40,499 nt of DNA from Candidatus Brocadiaceae bacterium. GTDB lineage: Bacteria; Planctomycetota; Brocadiia; SM23-32. The notes under the pieces were generated by a model that saw only the letters and a list, made by a program, of their open reading frames with translations, made no database searches and had not been told where the DNA came from. Made by a program: the position numbers and the translations under genes. This document shows positions 7,986 through 15,609 of the stretch, piece by piece (position 1 is the first letter of the stretch; every line of letters begins with the position of its first letter). Location of the stretch: contig PUMJ01000198.1 of NCBI GenBank assembly GCA_003551305.1, positions 1 through 40,499 on the forward strand, written 5' to 3'.

Positions 7986-8608
7986 AGAGCTTGCTCCGGC
8001 CGCGCCCCGCCATACCGGCCCTGCTGGCCCTGCTGTTGCTCATGGGCGGCTGCGCCAAATACCCGCCGCCCGAGCCGCGTCCGCCCAGCCTCCACATCGG
8101 GCCTAAACGGCTGCTGGTGCTGCCTTTCCACGACCGCTCGCGCTACAGCGCTTACGACTATGCGGACGATTTCACCCGGGCGCTGGCCGAGAAGCTGACC
8201 GACTGGACGCACACCACTGACGTTGTCGTCGCCGAGGGCATGGACCTGGGCACCGACCCCTTCCTCTCCGGGCGCATGCCGCTGGACGTGCTGGTGCAGG
8301 CCCGCCAGGAATACCTCGCCGACGCCGTCGTCTTCGGAACGCTCAGCGAGCTGAACCCCTACCGGCCACTCTCGGTCACCGTCAACATCAAGATCGTCGA
8401 AACGGCGGAGGGCGCAACGCTCTTCTCTCATGCCGAGCGCTGGGACGCCGCCGAGCACGAGGTGCGCCGGCGCGTCGAGGCATACCATAGCCGCAACCCT
8501 GACGCCCCCGACGGCCGTTTCGGGCCGGACATAATGTTCAACTCCCCGCGCTATTTCCTTCGTTTCGTGGCGGACCAGATAGCCTTCCGCGTCTCCCGCA
8601 CGCTCTGA
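7982..8608 (+). CDS. Lipoprotein, FlgO/CsgG-like fold suspected
   Basis: A 208-residue lipoprotein with lipobox Met-Gly-Gly-Cys (Cys24). After a Pro-rich linker the protein reads like the alpha/beta domain shared by FlgO, LpoB and CsgG-like periplasmic proteins: KRLLVLPFHDRSRYSAYDYA, then a helix (FTRALAEKLTDW), then a strand and the segment YLADAVVFGTLSELNPYRPL. This resemblance is by eye and not proven. FlgO in Vibrio is an outer-membrane lipoprotein that helps stabilise the flagellum, so a basal-body accessory role fits the context. It overlaps the upstream coiled-coil lipoprotein by 4 bases. A candidate terminator follows directly. Confidence 0.72.
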   Translation: MKSLLRPRPAIPALLALLLLMGGCAKYPPPEPRPPSLHIGPKRLLVLPFHDRSRYSAYDYADDFTRALAEKLTDWTHTTDVVVAEGMDLGTDPFLSGRMPLDVLVQARQEYLADAVVFGTLSELNPYRPLSVTVNIKIVETAEGATLFSHAERWDAAEHEVRRRVEAYHSRNPDAPDGRFGPDIMFNSPRYFLRFVADQIAFRVSRTL

Positions 8609-8644
8609 GGCAGCGGCCTCGGCCGCGTGGCCTGCCTTTGCTTC
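8608..8644 (+). terminator. Candidate intrinsic terminator after lipoprotein gene
   Basis: AGGCAG (8608-8613) pairs with CTGCCT (8632-8637), and inside it CGGCC pairs with GGCCG across a two-base loop, leaving a CGTGG bulge. TTTGCTT follows. It starts at the last base of the stop codon. The U-tract is imperfect, so termination efficiency is uncertain. Confidence 0.42.
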
Positions 8645-8699
8645 AAGCGAAGGTTGAAGGTGGCGCTGCGGTGACAGCCGCGTTTCCCGGCCGTCTGTA

Positions 8700-8815
8700 G
8701 CGCCGGCATCCCGCCTGCTTCTGCCCAAGCAGGGCCGGCCAGGCAAGGGCATCCTTGCCCCCGCGATCCGCTGGCGGGGGGGAAGGAAGTTCCCCGACCG
8801 GGAAAGAACTTCGCC
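8700..8815. other. Run of four tandem hairpins in non-coding DNA
   Basis: This part of the 376-base gap before fliK holds four near-contiguous inverted repeats. CCTGCTT/AAGCAGG is at 8714-8733. GGCAAGG/CCTTGCC is at 8742-8759. CCCCCGC/GCGGGGG is at 8758-8780. GAAGTT/AACTTC is at 8786-8812, with an extra CCC/GGG inside. They lie upstream of the sigma-54-type element, so they would not be in its transcript. They may be a 3' processing or terminator cluster, a small structured RNA, or a palindromic repeat. No open reading frame of note covers them. Confidence 0.45.
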
Positions 8816-8926
8816 GCTCGCCGCGGGACTGTGCAGCCCCTGCCTTTGGTATCCTGTCGCGTCCGACCGCGTCCTGACGGCCTCTCGCGCCCTCATGCGC
8901 GGTTCTGCGCTGCGGTGACCGGCCGG

Positions 8927-8943
8927 CGGCACGGCGGTTGCGC
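8927..8943 (+). promoter_or_regulatory. Sigma-54-type (-24/-12) promoter before fliK
   Basis: The element reads CGGCACG-N4-TTGCGC. The invariant GG (8928-8929) and GC (8940-8941) are 12 bases apart, exactly as in the sigma-54 consensus TGGCACG-N4-TTGCW. Transcription would begin near 8953, about 32 bases before the fliK start. A perfect 12-base palindrome TGCCGTACGGCA (8946-8957) covers the predicted start site and could be an operator. A 13-base direct repeat GCGCTGCGGTGAC (8663-8675 and 8907-8919) has its second copy just upstream. Sigma-54 control of hook genes is known in other bacteria. Confidence 0.6.
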
Positions 8944-8984
8944 ATTGCCGTACGGCACAGTTTCTTCACGCGAGAGCCACGGCA

Positions 8985-10619
8985 TTGAACGCAAGCTCAA
9001 CATCGCTGGTGGAGACCCTCAGCCGGATGTTGCCCCAGGCGGCCTCCGCGGGCATGCTCGCACCGGAGGCCGGCGGGCCGGGCTTCTCCGACATCCTGAA
9101 GGGGCTCTCGGCGCGCCGGCGGGAGTGGGCGCCCCGCCCGGAGGAAAGAGAAGATGCCGCCCCCACGGGCGGAAGCCGCGAGCGCGATAGCGCGACGGCG
9201 GCCGAGCAGGCTCCCCGCTACCACTCAGACGCGGCCGAGAAGCCGCCCGAGGAGGCGCCGCGCCCGCAGGAAAAGCGCACCTCTTCCGAGTCAGACTCCC
9301 CCCGTGAAACCCCAAGAGCAGACAGAGGGGACGATGACCCTCGGGACGCCGGCCAGACCGACCGGACGGGCGCACCCCGACGGCGCGCCGAAGCGGAGGG
9401 CGGCGAAGACCGCTCCACGCGTCGCGACAGGGGCGCAGAAAGCGGGCGAACAGAAAACGACGGGCGGCGAGCCGCAGGCAAATCCAGAGACGTTCACCTC
9501 CGGGGCAGCAAACGCGCGGCCCGGAATGCAGCCGCCGGCGAACGGACCGATCGGGACGGTGACGAGGCCGCGCAGCCCACGGCAGGCAAGGAACCGGCGT
9601 GGTCGGGGCGGGCCGCTTCGAGACGAGCAACACGCTCCAGCCGGCCTCAAATCGCCGCGGAAGCGTCGGCCGATGCGGCGGGCCGGCAGCCGAAGGCCGG
9701 GACCCCGGCCGACGGCCGAGGTGTCCGACCGGAGCGAGAAGCCGGCCCTCAGCCGGCGCCGGACCATGACCCTGAGCAGGCCGCAGGCGGCCGGGCCATC
9801 CCACGCGTAGAGCGGCCCGAGGGTCGGGAGGCCGGGGACGCTCACGAGACCGCAGCCGCCTCGCAGGCCGAGCGTGAGGCCGAGGGCGGGACGTCGCGGG
9901 CGGAGCGGCGTGACTCCGCACCCCGGAGCCCCGACTCCCGCAGCGAGCCCCCGGGCGAGACTCGTGTCCGCATCGAGGCCGGCGAGGCCGACAGGCCCGC
10001 CGCCGAGGCGCGGCAGGACTCGACAGGTGGGCGTCCCGGCCGGGAGGGCCGCCGCCAGATTCCCCTGCCGGCCACATCCGGCCGCAGGGCGGGCGGGGAC
10101 AAAACGCAGCCCGCCACGGGCGCGCATGCCTGGGAACGGATGATGGCGGCTGCCCGGGAGCGTCTGCCCCGTCACCTGCGCACGGAGGCGAGCCGGGCCA
10201 TGCACTGGGCCCGTTCCCGCATCGTGCAGGCCGCGCGTTACCTGCAGGGCAGGGGGCGGGCGGAACTGCGCCTTCAACTCAACCCGCCCGAACTGGGGCG
10301 GATGAAACTCGAAGTCGAGATGCGCGAAGGCCGCCTGGAGGTGCGCATGCGCGTGGAAGACCCGCAGGTGCGCGAGGTCATCCGCAATGAACTTCAGACG
10401 TTGGACCGGGCGCTCCGGGACGTGAATGTGGACGTGAGCCGGTTCGACGTCAGCGACTACGGCCAGAGCGCGGCGCGCGGCGGATGGGGTTCGCAGGACG
10501 GCTCCGGCGCCGGCCAGGGGTATGCCGGTCGGTCTGCAGGGATCCCGGAAACGGAAGCAGCCGCCGACAACGGCTGGGTGCGGATCACCGAATCCGGCGG
10601 CATGGACTGCCTTGTCTAA
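8985..10619 (+). CDS. fliK: Flagellar hook-length control protein FliK
   Basis: FliK is secreted during hook assembly, measures hook length and triggers the FlhB specificity switch. The 544-residue product ends in a recognisable Flg_hook C-domain at about residues 420-490 (ELRLQLNPPELGRMKLEVEM, then VREVIRNELQTLDRALRDVN). The segment before it, about residues 40-400, is extremely rich in Arg, Glu, Asp, Ala, Gly and Pro and is probably disordered, as expected for the ruler part. The start is TTG with a modest gagag site; an internal ATG at residue 15 is an alternative. The gene heads the hook operon behind a sigma-54-type element, and flgD follows with a strong aggagg site. Confidence 0.88.
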   Translation: MNASSTSLVETLSRMLPQAASAGMLAPEAGGPGFSDILKGLSARRREWAPRPEEREDAAPTGGSRERDSATAAEQAPRYHSDAAEKPPEEAPRPQEKRTSSESDSPRETPRADRGDDDPRDAGQTDRTGAPRRRAEAEGGEDRSTRRDRGAESGRTENDGRRAAGKSRDVHLRGSKRAARNAAAGERTDRDGDEAAQPTAGKEPAWSGRAASRRATRSSRPQIAAEASADAAGRQPKAGTPADGRGVRPEREAGPQPAPDHDPEQAAGGRAIPRVERPEGREAGDAHETAAASQAEREAEGGTSRAERRDSAPRSPDSRSEPPGETRVRIEAGEADRPAAEARQDSTGGRPGREGRRQIPLPATSGRRAGGDKTQPATGAHAWERMMAAARERLPRHLRTEASRAMHWARSRIVQAARYLQGRGRAELRLQLNPPELGRMKLEVEMREGRLEVRMRVEDPQVREVIRNELQTLDRALRDVNVDVSRFDVSDYGQSAARGGWGSQDGSGAGQGYAGRSAGIPETEAAADNGWVRITESGGMDCLV

Positions 10620-10634
10620 CAGGAGGATATGGCG

Positions 10635-11000
10635 ATGAACATCGGCGCGGCGGCCTCGGCGGCCATGGAGACGGGCGGCGACTTCTACATGAAGTTGCTG
10701 ATGGCACAGCTCCAGAATCAGAATCCCATGGAGCCGATGAGTAACACCGAGATGATGACCCAGATGACGCAACTGGCCTCGCTGAGCGCCACGCGCGAGA
10801 TGAGCGACGGCTTCGAGAGGATGCTTCAACTCCACCAGCTGGCCAGCGGCACCGGCCTGATCGGACGTCAGGTCCAATACCGCTCCGGCTCGGAGGAACT
10901 CACCGGCACGGTCGAGGCCGTCTCGACACGTGACGACACGATACGGCTGCTCATAGACGGGCAGGAAGTCCCGTTGGACCAGATCAGGAAGATCATTTAG
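10635..11000 (+). CDS. flgD: Flagellar hook capping/assembly protein FlgD
   Basis: FlgD is the scaffold that caps the growing hook. The family N-terminus is clear (DFYMKLLMAQLQNQNPMEPM, then NTEMMTQMTQLASLSATREM). After it comes a small beta domain (LIGRQVQYRSGSEELTGTVE onward), ending at IRKII. At 121 residues it is about half the length of the E. coli protein and lacks the Ig-like insertion, resembling short Gram-positive-type FlgD. I chose the second of two nearby ATGs (10635, not 10629) because AGGAGG at 10621-10626 is then 8 bases away rather than 2. flgE follows after 19 bases. Confidence 0.93.
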   Translation: MNIGAAASAAMETGGDFYMKLLMAQLQNQNPMEPMSNTEMMTQMTQLASLSATREMSDGFERMLQLHQLASGTGLIGRQVQYRSGSEELTGTVEAVSTRDDTIRLLIDGQEVPLDQIRKII

Positions 11001-11019
11001 AGAGGAGGGGCACGCTCCC

Positions 11020-12681
11020 ATGTCCAGCGCACTGCAGACGGCGGTTCTCGGCATGCGCGCTTACCAGGAGATGCTCAACGTCACCGGTAACAACATCGCC
11101 AACGCCGACACGACGGGTTTCAAAGAGGACACCATCACGTTCTCGGACATGTTCTCCCGCACCCTGAGCCGGGGCATGCGGGCCAGCGAGGACGTGGGCG
11201 GCACCAACCCCATCCAGGTCGGGCTGGGCGTGCGCGTCTCCCAGATCAGCAGCAACATGTCCCAGGGCAGCTTCACCTCCACGGAGCGGGACTTCGACCT
11301 GGCCATGGACGGGCAGGGCTTCTTCGTGGTGAACGACGGCACAAGCAACCTGTTCACGCGGGACGGCACCTTCGATGTGGACGCCGGCAACTACCTGGTG
11401 GACCCGGCCACCGGCTACCGCGTGCAGCGCATCGGCACCACAGGGGAGGACTTCGGCTTCCAGGTCGCCGGCGACAACGCCATACGCATTCCGTTCGGTA
11501 CCGAGCTCCCCGGCAGCCGGACCCGGGAGATCACCTTCCAGGGCAACCTGAGCGGCAGCGAGTATAACCCCACCACCTCCACGCTCAGGAGCACGTTCGA
11601 CTACACGTTGCTGGGAGGCGGTATGGCCGAGGCCGGCAGTGAGTTCGCCGACGTGCGGCAACTGAGCGACTTCTCCGAGGGAGATACCATCCGGATAGAC
11701 GGCCGGGCCCGCGAAGGCGAAACCGTCGAGGGCGAGTTTACTTACGGCGACGGCGACACGCTGCAGGATCTGCTGGACTCCATCACGGACGCATTCGGCG
11801 GCCCGGACGAGGTAAACGTTTACCTGGAGGACGGCCGCATCCACGTGCGGGACGCCCAAGCGGGCTACAGCATGCTGGACGTGCGGCTTTCCAGCAGCGC
11901 CCACCCCGACGCCGTCTCCACCTACTTCGACTACATGGAGGTCGGGGGCGCCGCGGCGCAGTCCACCAACATCAACGTCGTGGACCGCCAATCCCGCAGC
12001 CACGCAGTGACAATGACGTTTGTGCGCCACGGGGAGCATGAGAACGTCTGGGACATGGTGGTCAACAGTGTCGCGAACGCTACGGACATCCCCAACCGGC
12101 GCATCGCCGGCATCACCTTCGACGAGAACGGCATATACCAGGGGATAAGCGGGACCGACGGCTTCGACTACACCTCCGAGGACCGGATCAGCCTCGATTT
12201 CCCCGGCATAGACAGCACCCAGGACATAACGGCCTACTTCGGGCGGGAGGGCTTCTACGACGGTCTGACCCAGATGGGCGGGGAGTCCTCGGCCGGCGCC
12301 ATTGACCAGGATGGCTACGGCACGGGGTCGCTGCAGAGTGTGAGTGTGGACGCCTCGGGGCGGCTGAGCGGGACCTTCACCAACGGTGAAACCCTCGAGG
12401 TAGCTGACCTGCAGATCGCCACTTTCGACAACCCGCAGGGTCTGGAACGGATAGGGGCCAACTACTACCGGCATACGCCGTCGGCCGGCTCCACCGTTTA
12501 CTCGCGCGGGCTCCAGAGCCGGGCCGGCGCCGTGCGCCAGAACGTGCTGGAAGACTCCAACGTGGACATAGCCCGCGAGTTCACCCGGCTGATAACGGCC
12601 CAGAACGGCTTCCAGGTGAACTCCCGGACGATTCGTGTTATAAACACCATCCTTCAGCAGCTGGCCGCCGTCGTCACTTGA
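11020..12681 (+). CDS. flgE: Flagellar hook protein FlgE
   Basis: FlgE polymerises into the hook, the universal joint between rod and filament. The 553-residue product has the N-terminal rod/hook motif (MRAYQEMLNVTGNNIANADT) and the FlgE/F/G beta-domain signature (FDLAMDGQGFFVV). A long variable middle region is exposed on the hook surface, and the C-terminal helix is conserved (DSNVDIAREFTRLITAQNGF). It is about 150 residues longer than E. coli FlgE; the extra sequence lies in the middle domains (about residues 170-370). The upstream site is gagaggagg. A PilZ gene follows after 94 bases. Confidence 0.96.
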   Translation: MSSALQTAVLGMRAYQEMLNVTGNNIANADTTGFKEDTITFSDMFSRTLSRGMRASEDVGGTNPIQVGLGVRVSQISSNMSQGSFTSTERDFDLAMDGQGFFVVNDGTSNLFTRDGTFDVDAGNYLVDPATGYRVQRIGTTGEDFGFQVAGDNAIRIPFGTELPGSRTREITFQGNLSGSEYNPTTSTLRSTFDYTLLGGGMAEAGSEFADVRQLSDFSEGDTIRIDGRAREGETVEGEFTYGDGDTLQDLLDSITDAFGGPDEVNVYLEDGRIHVRDAQAGYSMLDVRLSSSAHPDAVSTYFDYMEVGGAAAQSTNINVVDRQSRSHAVTMTFVRHGEHENVWDMVVNSVANATDIPNRRIAGITFDENGIYQGISGTDGFDYTSEDRISLDFPGIDSTQDITAYFGREGFYDGLTQMGGESSAGAIDQDGYGTGSLQSVSVDASGRLSGTFTNGETLEVADLQIATFDNPQGLERIGANYYRHTPSAGSTVYSRGLQSRAGAVRQNVLEDSNVDIAREFTRLITAQNGFQVNSRTIRVINTILQQLAAVVT

Positions 12682-12775
12682 TGAGGGTCGGGGCCAGGTG
12701 CCGGGCACGGGACCTTTGTCCGAGGGTCGCACGCAACGCGTCCCCGGGGTCACCGTCCTTAGCAGGAGGGGGAGT

Positions 12776-13888
12776 ATGAGCCCGGACCGGTTCATCTCGG
12801 TCCTGACTCTGGCGGCCGCCGGTGATCAGGACTTTCCGCCCGCCTTGCGAGCCATCCGGGACGGGCTCACTACGGACACCGGCCGGGGATGGGCGCTGTT
12901 CATCATCGCCATCGCCACGCTGGCGATTGTGGCCCTGCTGGTCCACGCGCTGGTTCGGGGCGTGCGCCGCCGCCGCCGTATCGTCGCGAACTGGCGGGAG
13001 TTCGCCTCGCGCATGGAACGATGGGAGCTGGACGCCCCCGCCCGTTCTCTGCTCAAGGAGCTTGCCCGCCGTGACTCCGCCGAGAACCCCGTGCGGGTGC
13101 TGGAGGAACTCTCCGCCTTCGAACGCGCTGTGCACCGCTACCTGAAGCCGCTTTGCGCCGCCGGCGGGCCGAGGGCCCAGCAGGCCGCCCGCGCCGTGGC
13201 CGACCTGCGGGCCGAACTCGGCTTCGCCGGCAGCGAGGGGCCGGCCTACTACAGCACCCGCGAGTTGGCCGAAGGGCAGCAACTGGAGTTCGCCCCCGGG
13301 GGACAGGGTGAGTTCTGGGGTCGCGTCGCCGAGCAACGGGAGGACTACCTCCACGTCGCGCAAGTGGAACCCTTTCCCGGCGACATCGCCGGCCGCAAGG
13401 TGGCGGCGGTTTTTTTCGAGTCAAACCGGGCCTACAGTTTCGACACCGTGGTTGTGAGTGCCGATGAGTCCTCCCGTACCTGTGTGCTGGAACATACGCT
13501 GGACGTGCGCTCGGCGGGGGCGCGCCAGTTCCACCGCGTCCGGGTGGACAAACCCATCACCTTCCGCGCCGCCTGGGAAGAGCAGGGCGTGCAGCGCACC
13601 GGCACGCTCAAGGACCTCAGCGCCGGGGGCCTCGCCCTCCTCTCCCCGTGCTACTACGAGGAGGGCGAAGACGTGGTGTTCCACTTCAGGCCCGCCGACT
13701 ACCTGCCGGCCGCAGACCACCTCGGCCCCTCCCTGCCGGAGCAAGACCTTACCGGCCGCATCGTGCAGGTGGAGCGGCTGGCCGGCGGCCGGTGCCTGCA
13801 GCACGTCAGCTTCCCGGAACTCGACACGCCGGGGCGCGGTTACCTGTTCCGCCTGGTGCACCGGCTGGAGCTGGCCGCGCGGGAATAG
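12776..13888 (+). CDS. Membrane-anchored PilZ domain protein (YcgR-like)
   Basis: A predicted c-di-GMP receptor of 370 residues. A membrane helix at about 38-61 is followed by a basic patch (VRRRRR), then a cytoplasmic helical region (about 70-160). Next is a YcgR-N-like beta region (YYSTRELAEGQQLEF onward) and a C-terminal PilZ domain. The PilZ ligand motif is complete: RxxxR at Arg250/Arg254 and D-x-S-x-x-G at 280-285. Soluble YcgR proteins brake flagellar rotation when c-di-GMP is high, so a related role is likely, here tied to the membrane. The ATG at 12776 has a strong aggaggggg site; the longer in-frame start has none. It lies between flgE and flgF. Confidence 0.85.
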   Translation: MSPDRFISVLTLAAAGDQDFPPALRAIRDGLTTDTGRGWALFIIAIATLAIVALLVHALVRGVRRRRRIVANWREFASRMERWELDAPARSLLKELARRDSAENPVRVLEELSAFERAVHRYLKPLCAAGGPRAQQAARAVADLRAELGFAGSEGPAYYSTRELAEGQQLEFAPGGQGEFWGRVAEQREDYLHVAQVEPFPGDIAGRKVAAVFFESNRAYSFDTVVVSADESSRTCVLEHTLDVRSAGARQFHRVRVDKPITFRAAWEEQGVQRTGTLKDLSAGGLALLSPCYYEEGEDVVFHFRPADYLPAADHLGPSLPEQDLTGRIVQVERLAGGRCLQHVSFPELDTPGRGYLFRLVHRLELAARE

Positions 13889-13898
13889 CTTGCCACCG

Positions 13899-13923
13899 GC
13901 GGAAAGATATTCCGCACTTCTTC
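13899..13923 (+). terminator. Candidate intrinsic terminator after PilZ gene
   Basis: GCGGAA (13899-13904) and TTCCGC (13910-13915) form a perfect 6-bp stem with a 5-base loop, followed by ACTTCTTC. It sits 10 bases after the PilZ stop and before the sigma-54 element of flgF, so it probably ends the fliK-flgD-flgE-PilZ unit. The stem is short and the tail only partly T-rich. Confidence 0.45.
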
Positions 13924-14023
13924 ACCGGGTATGGGCCCCTTGCCCTGGCCGGCTGCCTGCCCGCAGACGCTCTCGCGCGCTCCTGGCAGACCCTCTGCGT
14001 GTGCGGAGCCGGGGAACGGCCCC

Positions 14024-14040
14024 CGGCACGTCCTTTGCAT
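14024..14040 (+). promoter_or_regulatory. Sigma-54-type (-24/-12) promoter before flgF
   Basis: CGGCACG-N4-TTGCAT differs from the sigma-54 consensus TGGCACG-N4-TTGCW only at the first base. GG (14025-14026) and GC (14037-14038) are correctly 12 apart. Transcription would start near 14050, 30 bases before the flgF ATG, leaving room for the aggag site at 14065-14069. It shares CGGCACG and TTGC with the element before fliK. Confidence 0.7.
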
Positions 14041-14079
14041 CTTGCTCCCGCAACCCGCACCCGCAGGAGCCGAGGTTTC

Positions 14080-14811
14080 ATGGAAAGCAGCATCTACGTG
14101 ATGGGAAGCCGGATGCACGGCCTGGCCGATTCCATGCAGGCCGTGGCCTCGAACCTCGCCAACGCCGCCACGCCCGGATACAAACGCGCCACCCACGGAT
14201 TCGAGGCGCTGCTGCGGGATGCGGCCCCGGCGGGAGCGCCCGAGCCCGGCACCATCTCCCCCCGCTGGCCTAAACTGCTGGGGCCGAGTCTCGACATGAG
14301 CTCGGGGCCCATCAGCCGCACGGGCAGGCCCCTTGACCTGGCCCTGGAAGGCGAGGGTTTCTTCGTAGTGGATACGCCCCGCGGGGAGCGCTACACCCGC
14401 AAGGGCCGCATATACCTGGACCGCGCCGGCCAGATGACCGACGCCCGGGGTTATCCTTTCCGCTCCGACGGCGGCACCCTGGCCGTCCCGCCGGATGCCG
14501 GGGAAGTCTCCGTCGGCAGTGACGGGCAGGTCAGCGCCGGCGGCATCCCCCTGGGCAGCCTCGCCGTGGTCACCATCCCGGAGCCGGAACGCCTGGTGGC
14601 GGAGGGGTGGGGGCTCTACCGCAATGACGGCGCGCCGGCCCGTCCGGCGCTGGAGACCCGCCTCATCCAGGGTGCCATCGAGGATTCGAACGTGCGCCCC
14701 GTGCAGGAACTGGTCGCCATGATGGAGATTATGCGCGCCTACGAGGCCGGTTCGGCCATCGTCAAGAGGCTCGATACGCTCAGCAGCCGGCTCATAAGGA
14801 CAGCCGCGTAA
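14080..14811 (+). CDS. flgF: Flagellar proximal rod protein FlgF
   Basis: FlgF is a proximal rod subunit. The 243-residue product starts MESSIYVMGSRMHGLADSMQ and carries the rod motif AVASNLANAATPGYK. The beta-domain signature is DLALEGEGFFVVDTPRGERY, and the C-terminal helix (EDSNVRPVQELVAMMEIMRA) is also conserved. The ATG at 14080 is preferred to longer in-frame starts because the family N-terminus begins exactly there and an aggag site lies 10 bases upstream. It is the first gene after a sigma-54-type promoter. flgG follows after 15 bases; FlgF and FlgG are paralogues, and placement before flgG plus the more divergent N-terminus favours FlgF. Confidence 0.9.
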   Translation: MESSIYVMGSRMHGLADSMQAVASNLANAATPGYKRATHGFEALLRDAAPAGAPEPGTISPRWPKLLGPSLDMSSGPISRTGRPLDLALEGEGFFVVDTPRGERYTRKGRIYLDRAGQMTDARGYPFRSDGGTLAVPPDAGEVSVGSDGQVSAGGIPLGSLAVVTIPEPERLVAEGWGLYRNDGAPARPALETRLIQGAIEDSNVRPVQELVAMMEIMRAYEAGSAIVKRLDTLSSRLIRTAA

Positions 14812-14826
14812 GGAGAGAATAGCAAC

Positions 14827-15609
14827 ATGAAGGCTATGCACACAGCCGCCACGGGCATGGACGCGCAGACCCTGCGCATTGACACCATAGCCAACAACCT
14901 GGCCAATGCCAATACCACCGGCTTCAAGAGCTCGCAGGTTGACTTCGCCGACCTGATGTACGTGGTGAAGCGATGGCCCGGGGGCGCCCAAACCGAGACC
15001 ACCAGCATGCCGACCGGCCTGGAGGTCGGCAGCGGCGTCTTCCCCGTCTCCAGCCTCAAGGTCTTCACTGACGGCGTCATCACCAACACCGCCGGCGAAC
15101 TCGACCTGGCCATCACCGGGCAGGGCTTCTTCCAGGTGGAGACGCCCACCGGCGAGGTCAAGTACACTCGCGACGGCAGCTTCCGGGTCGGCCCGGACGG
15201 CACCATAGTCAACTCCCAGGGCTACCCGCTCTACCCGCGGCTCAGCGTCCCGACCGATGCCACAGCCGTGGGGGTTGCCAGCGACGGCACCGTCACAGTG
15301 CAGACCCCCGGTGCCGACCCCGGCGAGGTCGGCACACTGCAACTGGCCAACTTCGTGAACCCCGCCGGCCTCTCCAGTGAGGGCGGCAACCTGTTCGGGG
15401 AGACGGTCGCGTCCGGCCCCGTTACCACCGGTGTCCCCGGTCGCGACGGGCTGGGAGAGATAAAGCAGGGATACCTGGAGACATCCAACGTCGAGGTGGT
15501 CAGAGAACTGGTTAACCTGATAGCCGCCCAGCGCACCTACGAGCTGAACTCGCGGGTCGTGCGGGCGGGGGACAGACTGCTGCAGGCAACCAACGGGCTG
15601 GTAACATGA
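14827..15609 (+). CDS. flgG: Flagellar distal rod protein FlgG
   Basis: FlgG builds the distal rod that crosses the periplasm and rings. The 260-residue product, the usual length, has a strongly conserved N-terminus (RIDTIANNLANANTTGFKSS), the signature ELDLAITGQGFFQVETPTG, and the C-terminus (SNVEVVRELVNLIAAQRTYE). The flexible proline/glycine-containing segment after the first helix is FlgG-like. An aaggagaga site precedes the ATG. The stop overlaps the flgA start (ATGA), coupling the two. Confidence 0.97.
   Translation: MKAMHTAATGMDAQTLRIDTIANNLANANTTGFKSSQVDFADLMYVVKRWPGGAQTETTSMPTGLEVGSGVFPVSSLKVFTDGVITNTAGELDLAITGQGFFQVETPTGEVKYTRDGSFRVGPDGTIVNSQGYPLYPRLSVPTDATAVGVASDGTVTVQTPGADPGEVGTLQLANFVNPAGLSSEGGNLFGETVASGPVTTGVPGRDGLGEIKQGYLETSNVEVVRELVNLIAAQRTYELNSRVVRAGDRLLQATNGLVT

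Noticed and set aside
9291..11054. 587-codon minus-strand open frame opposite fliK-flgD
   Set aside because: Same artefact; fliK's composition lacks stop triplets on both strands, and the real frame ends in a clear Flg_hook domain.
12690..12720. Sigma-54-like GGGCACG before the PilZ gene
   Set aside because: The -12 part is not at the required spacing (TT, not GC, 12 bases after GG).
13984..13999. Second -24/-12-like element (TGGCAGA-N4-CTGCG) before flgF
   Set aside because: Spacing is right but the -12 box is poor, and a far better element lies 40 bases downstream.
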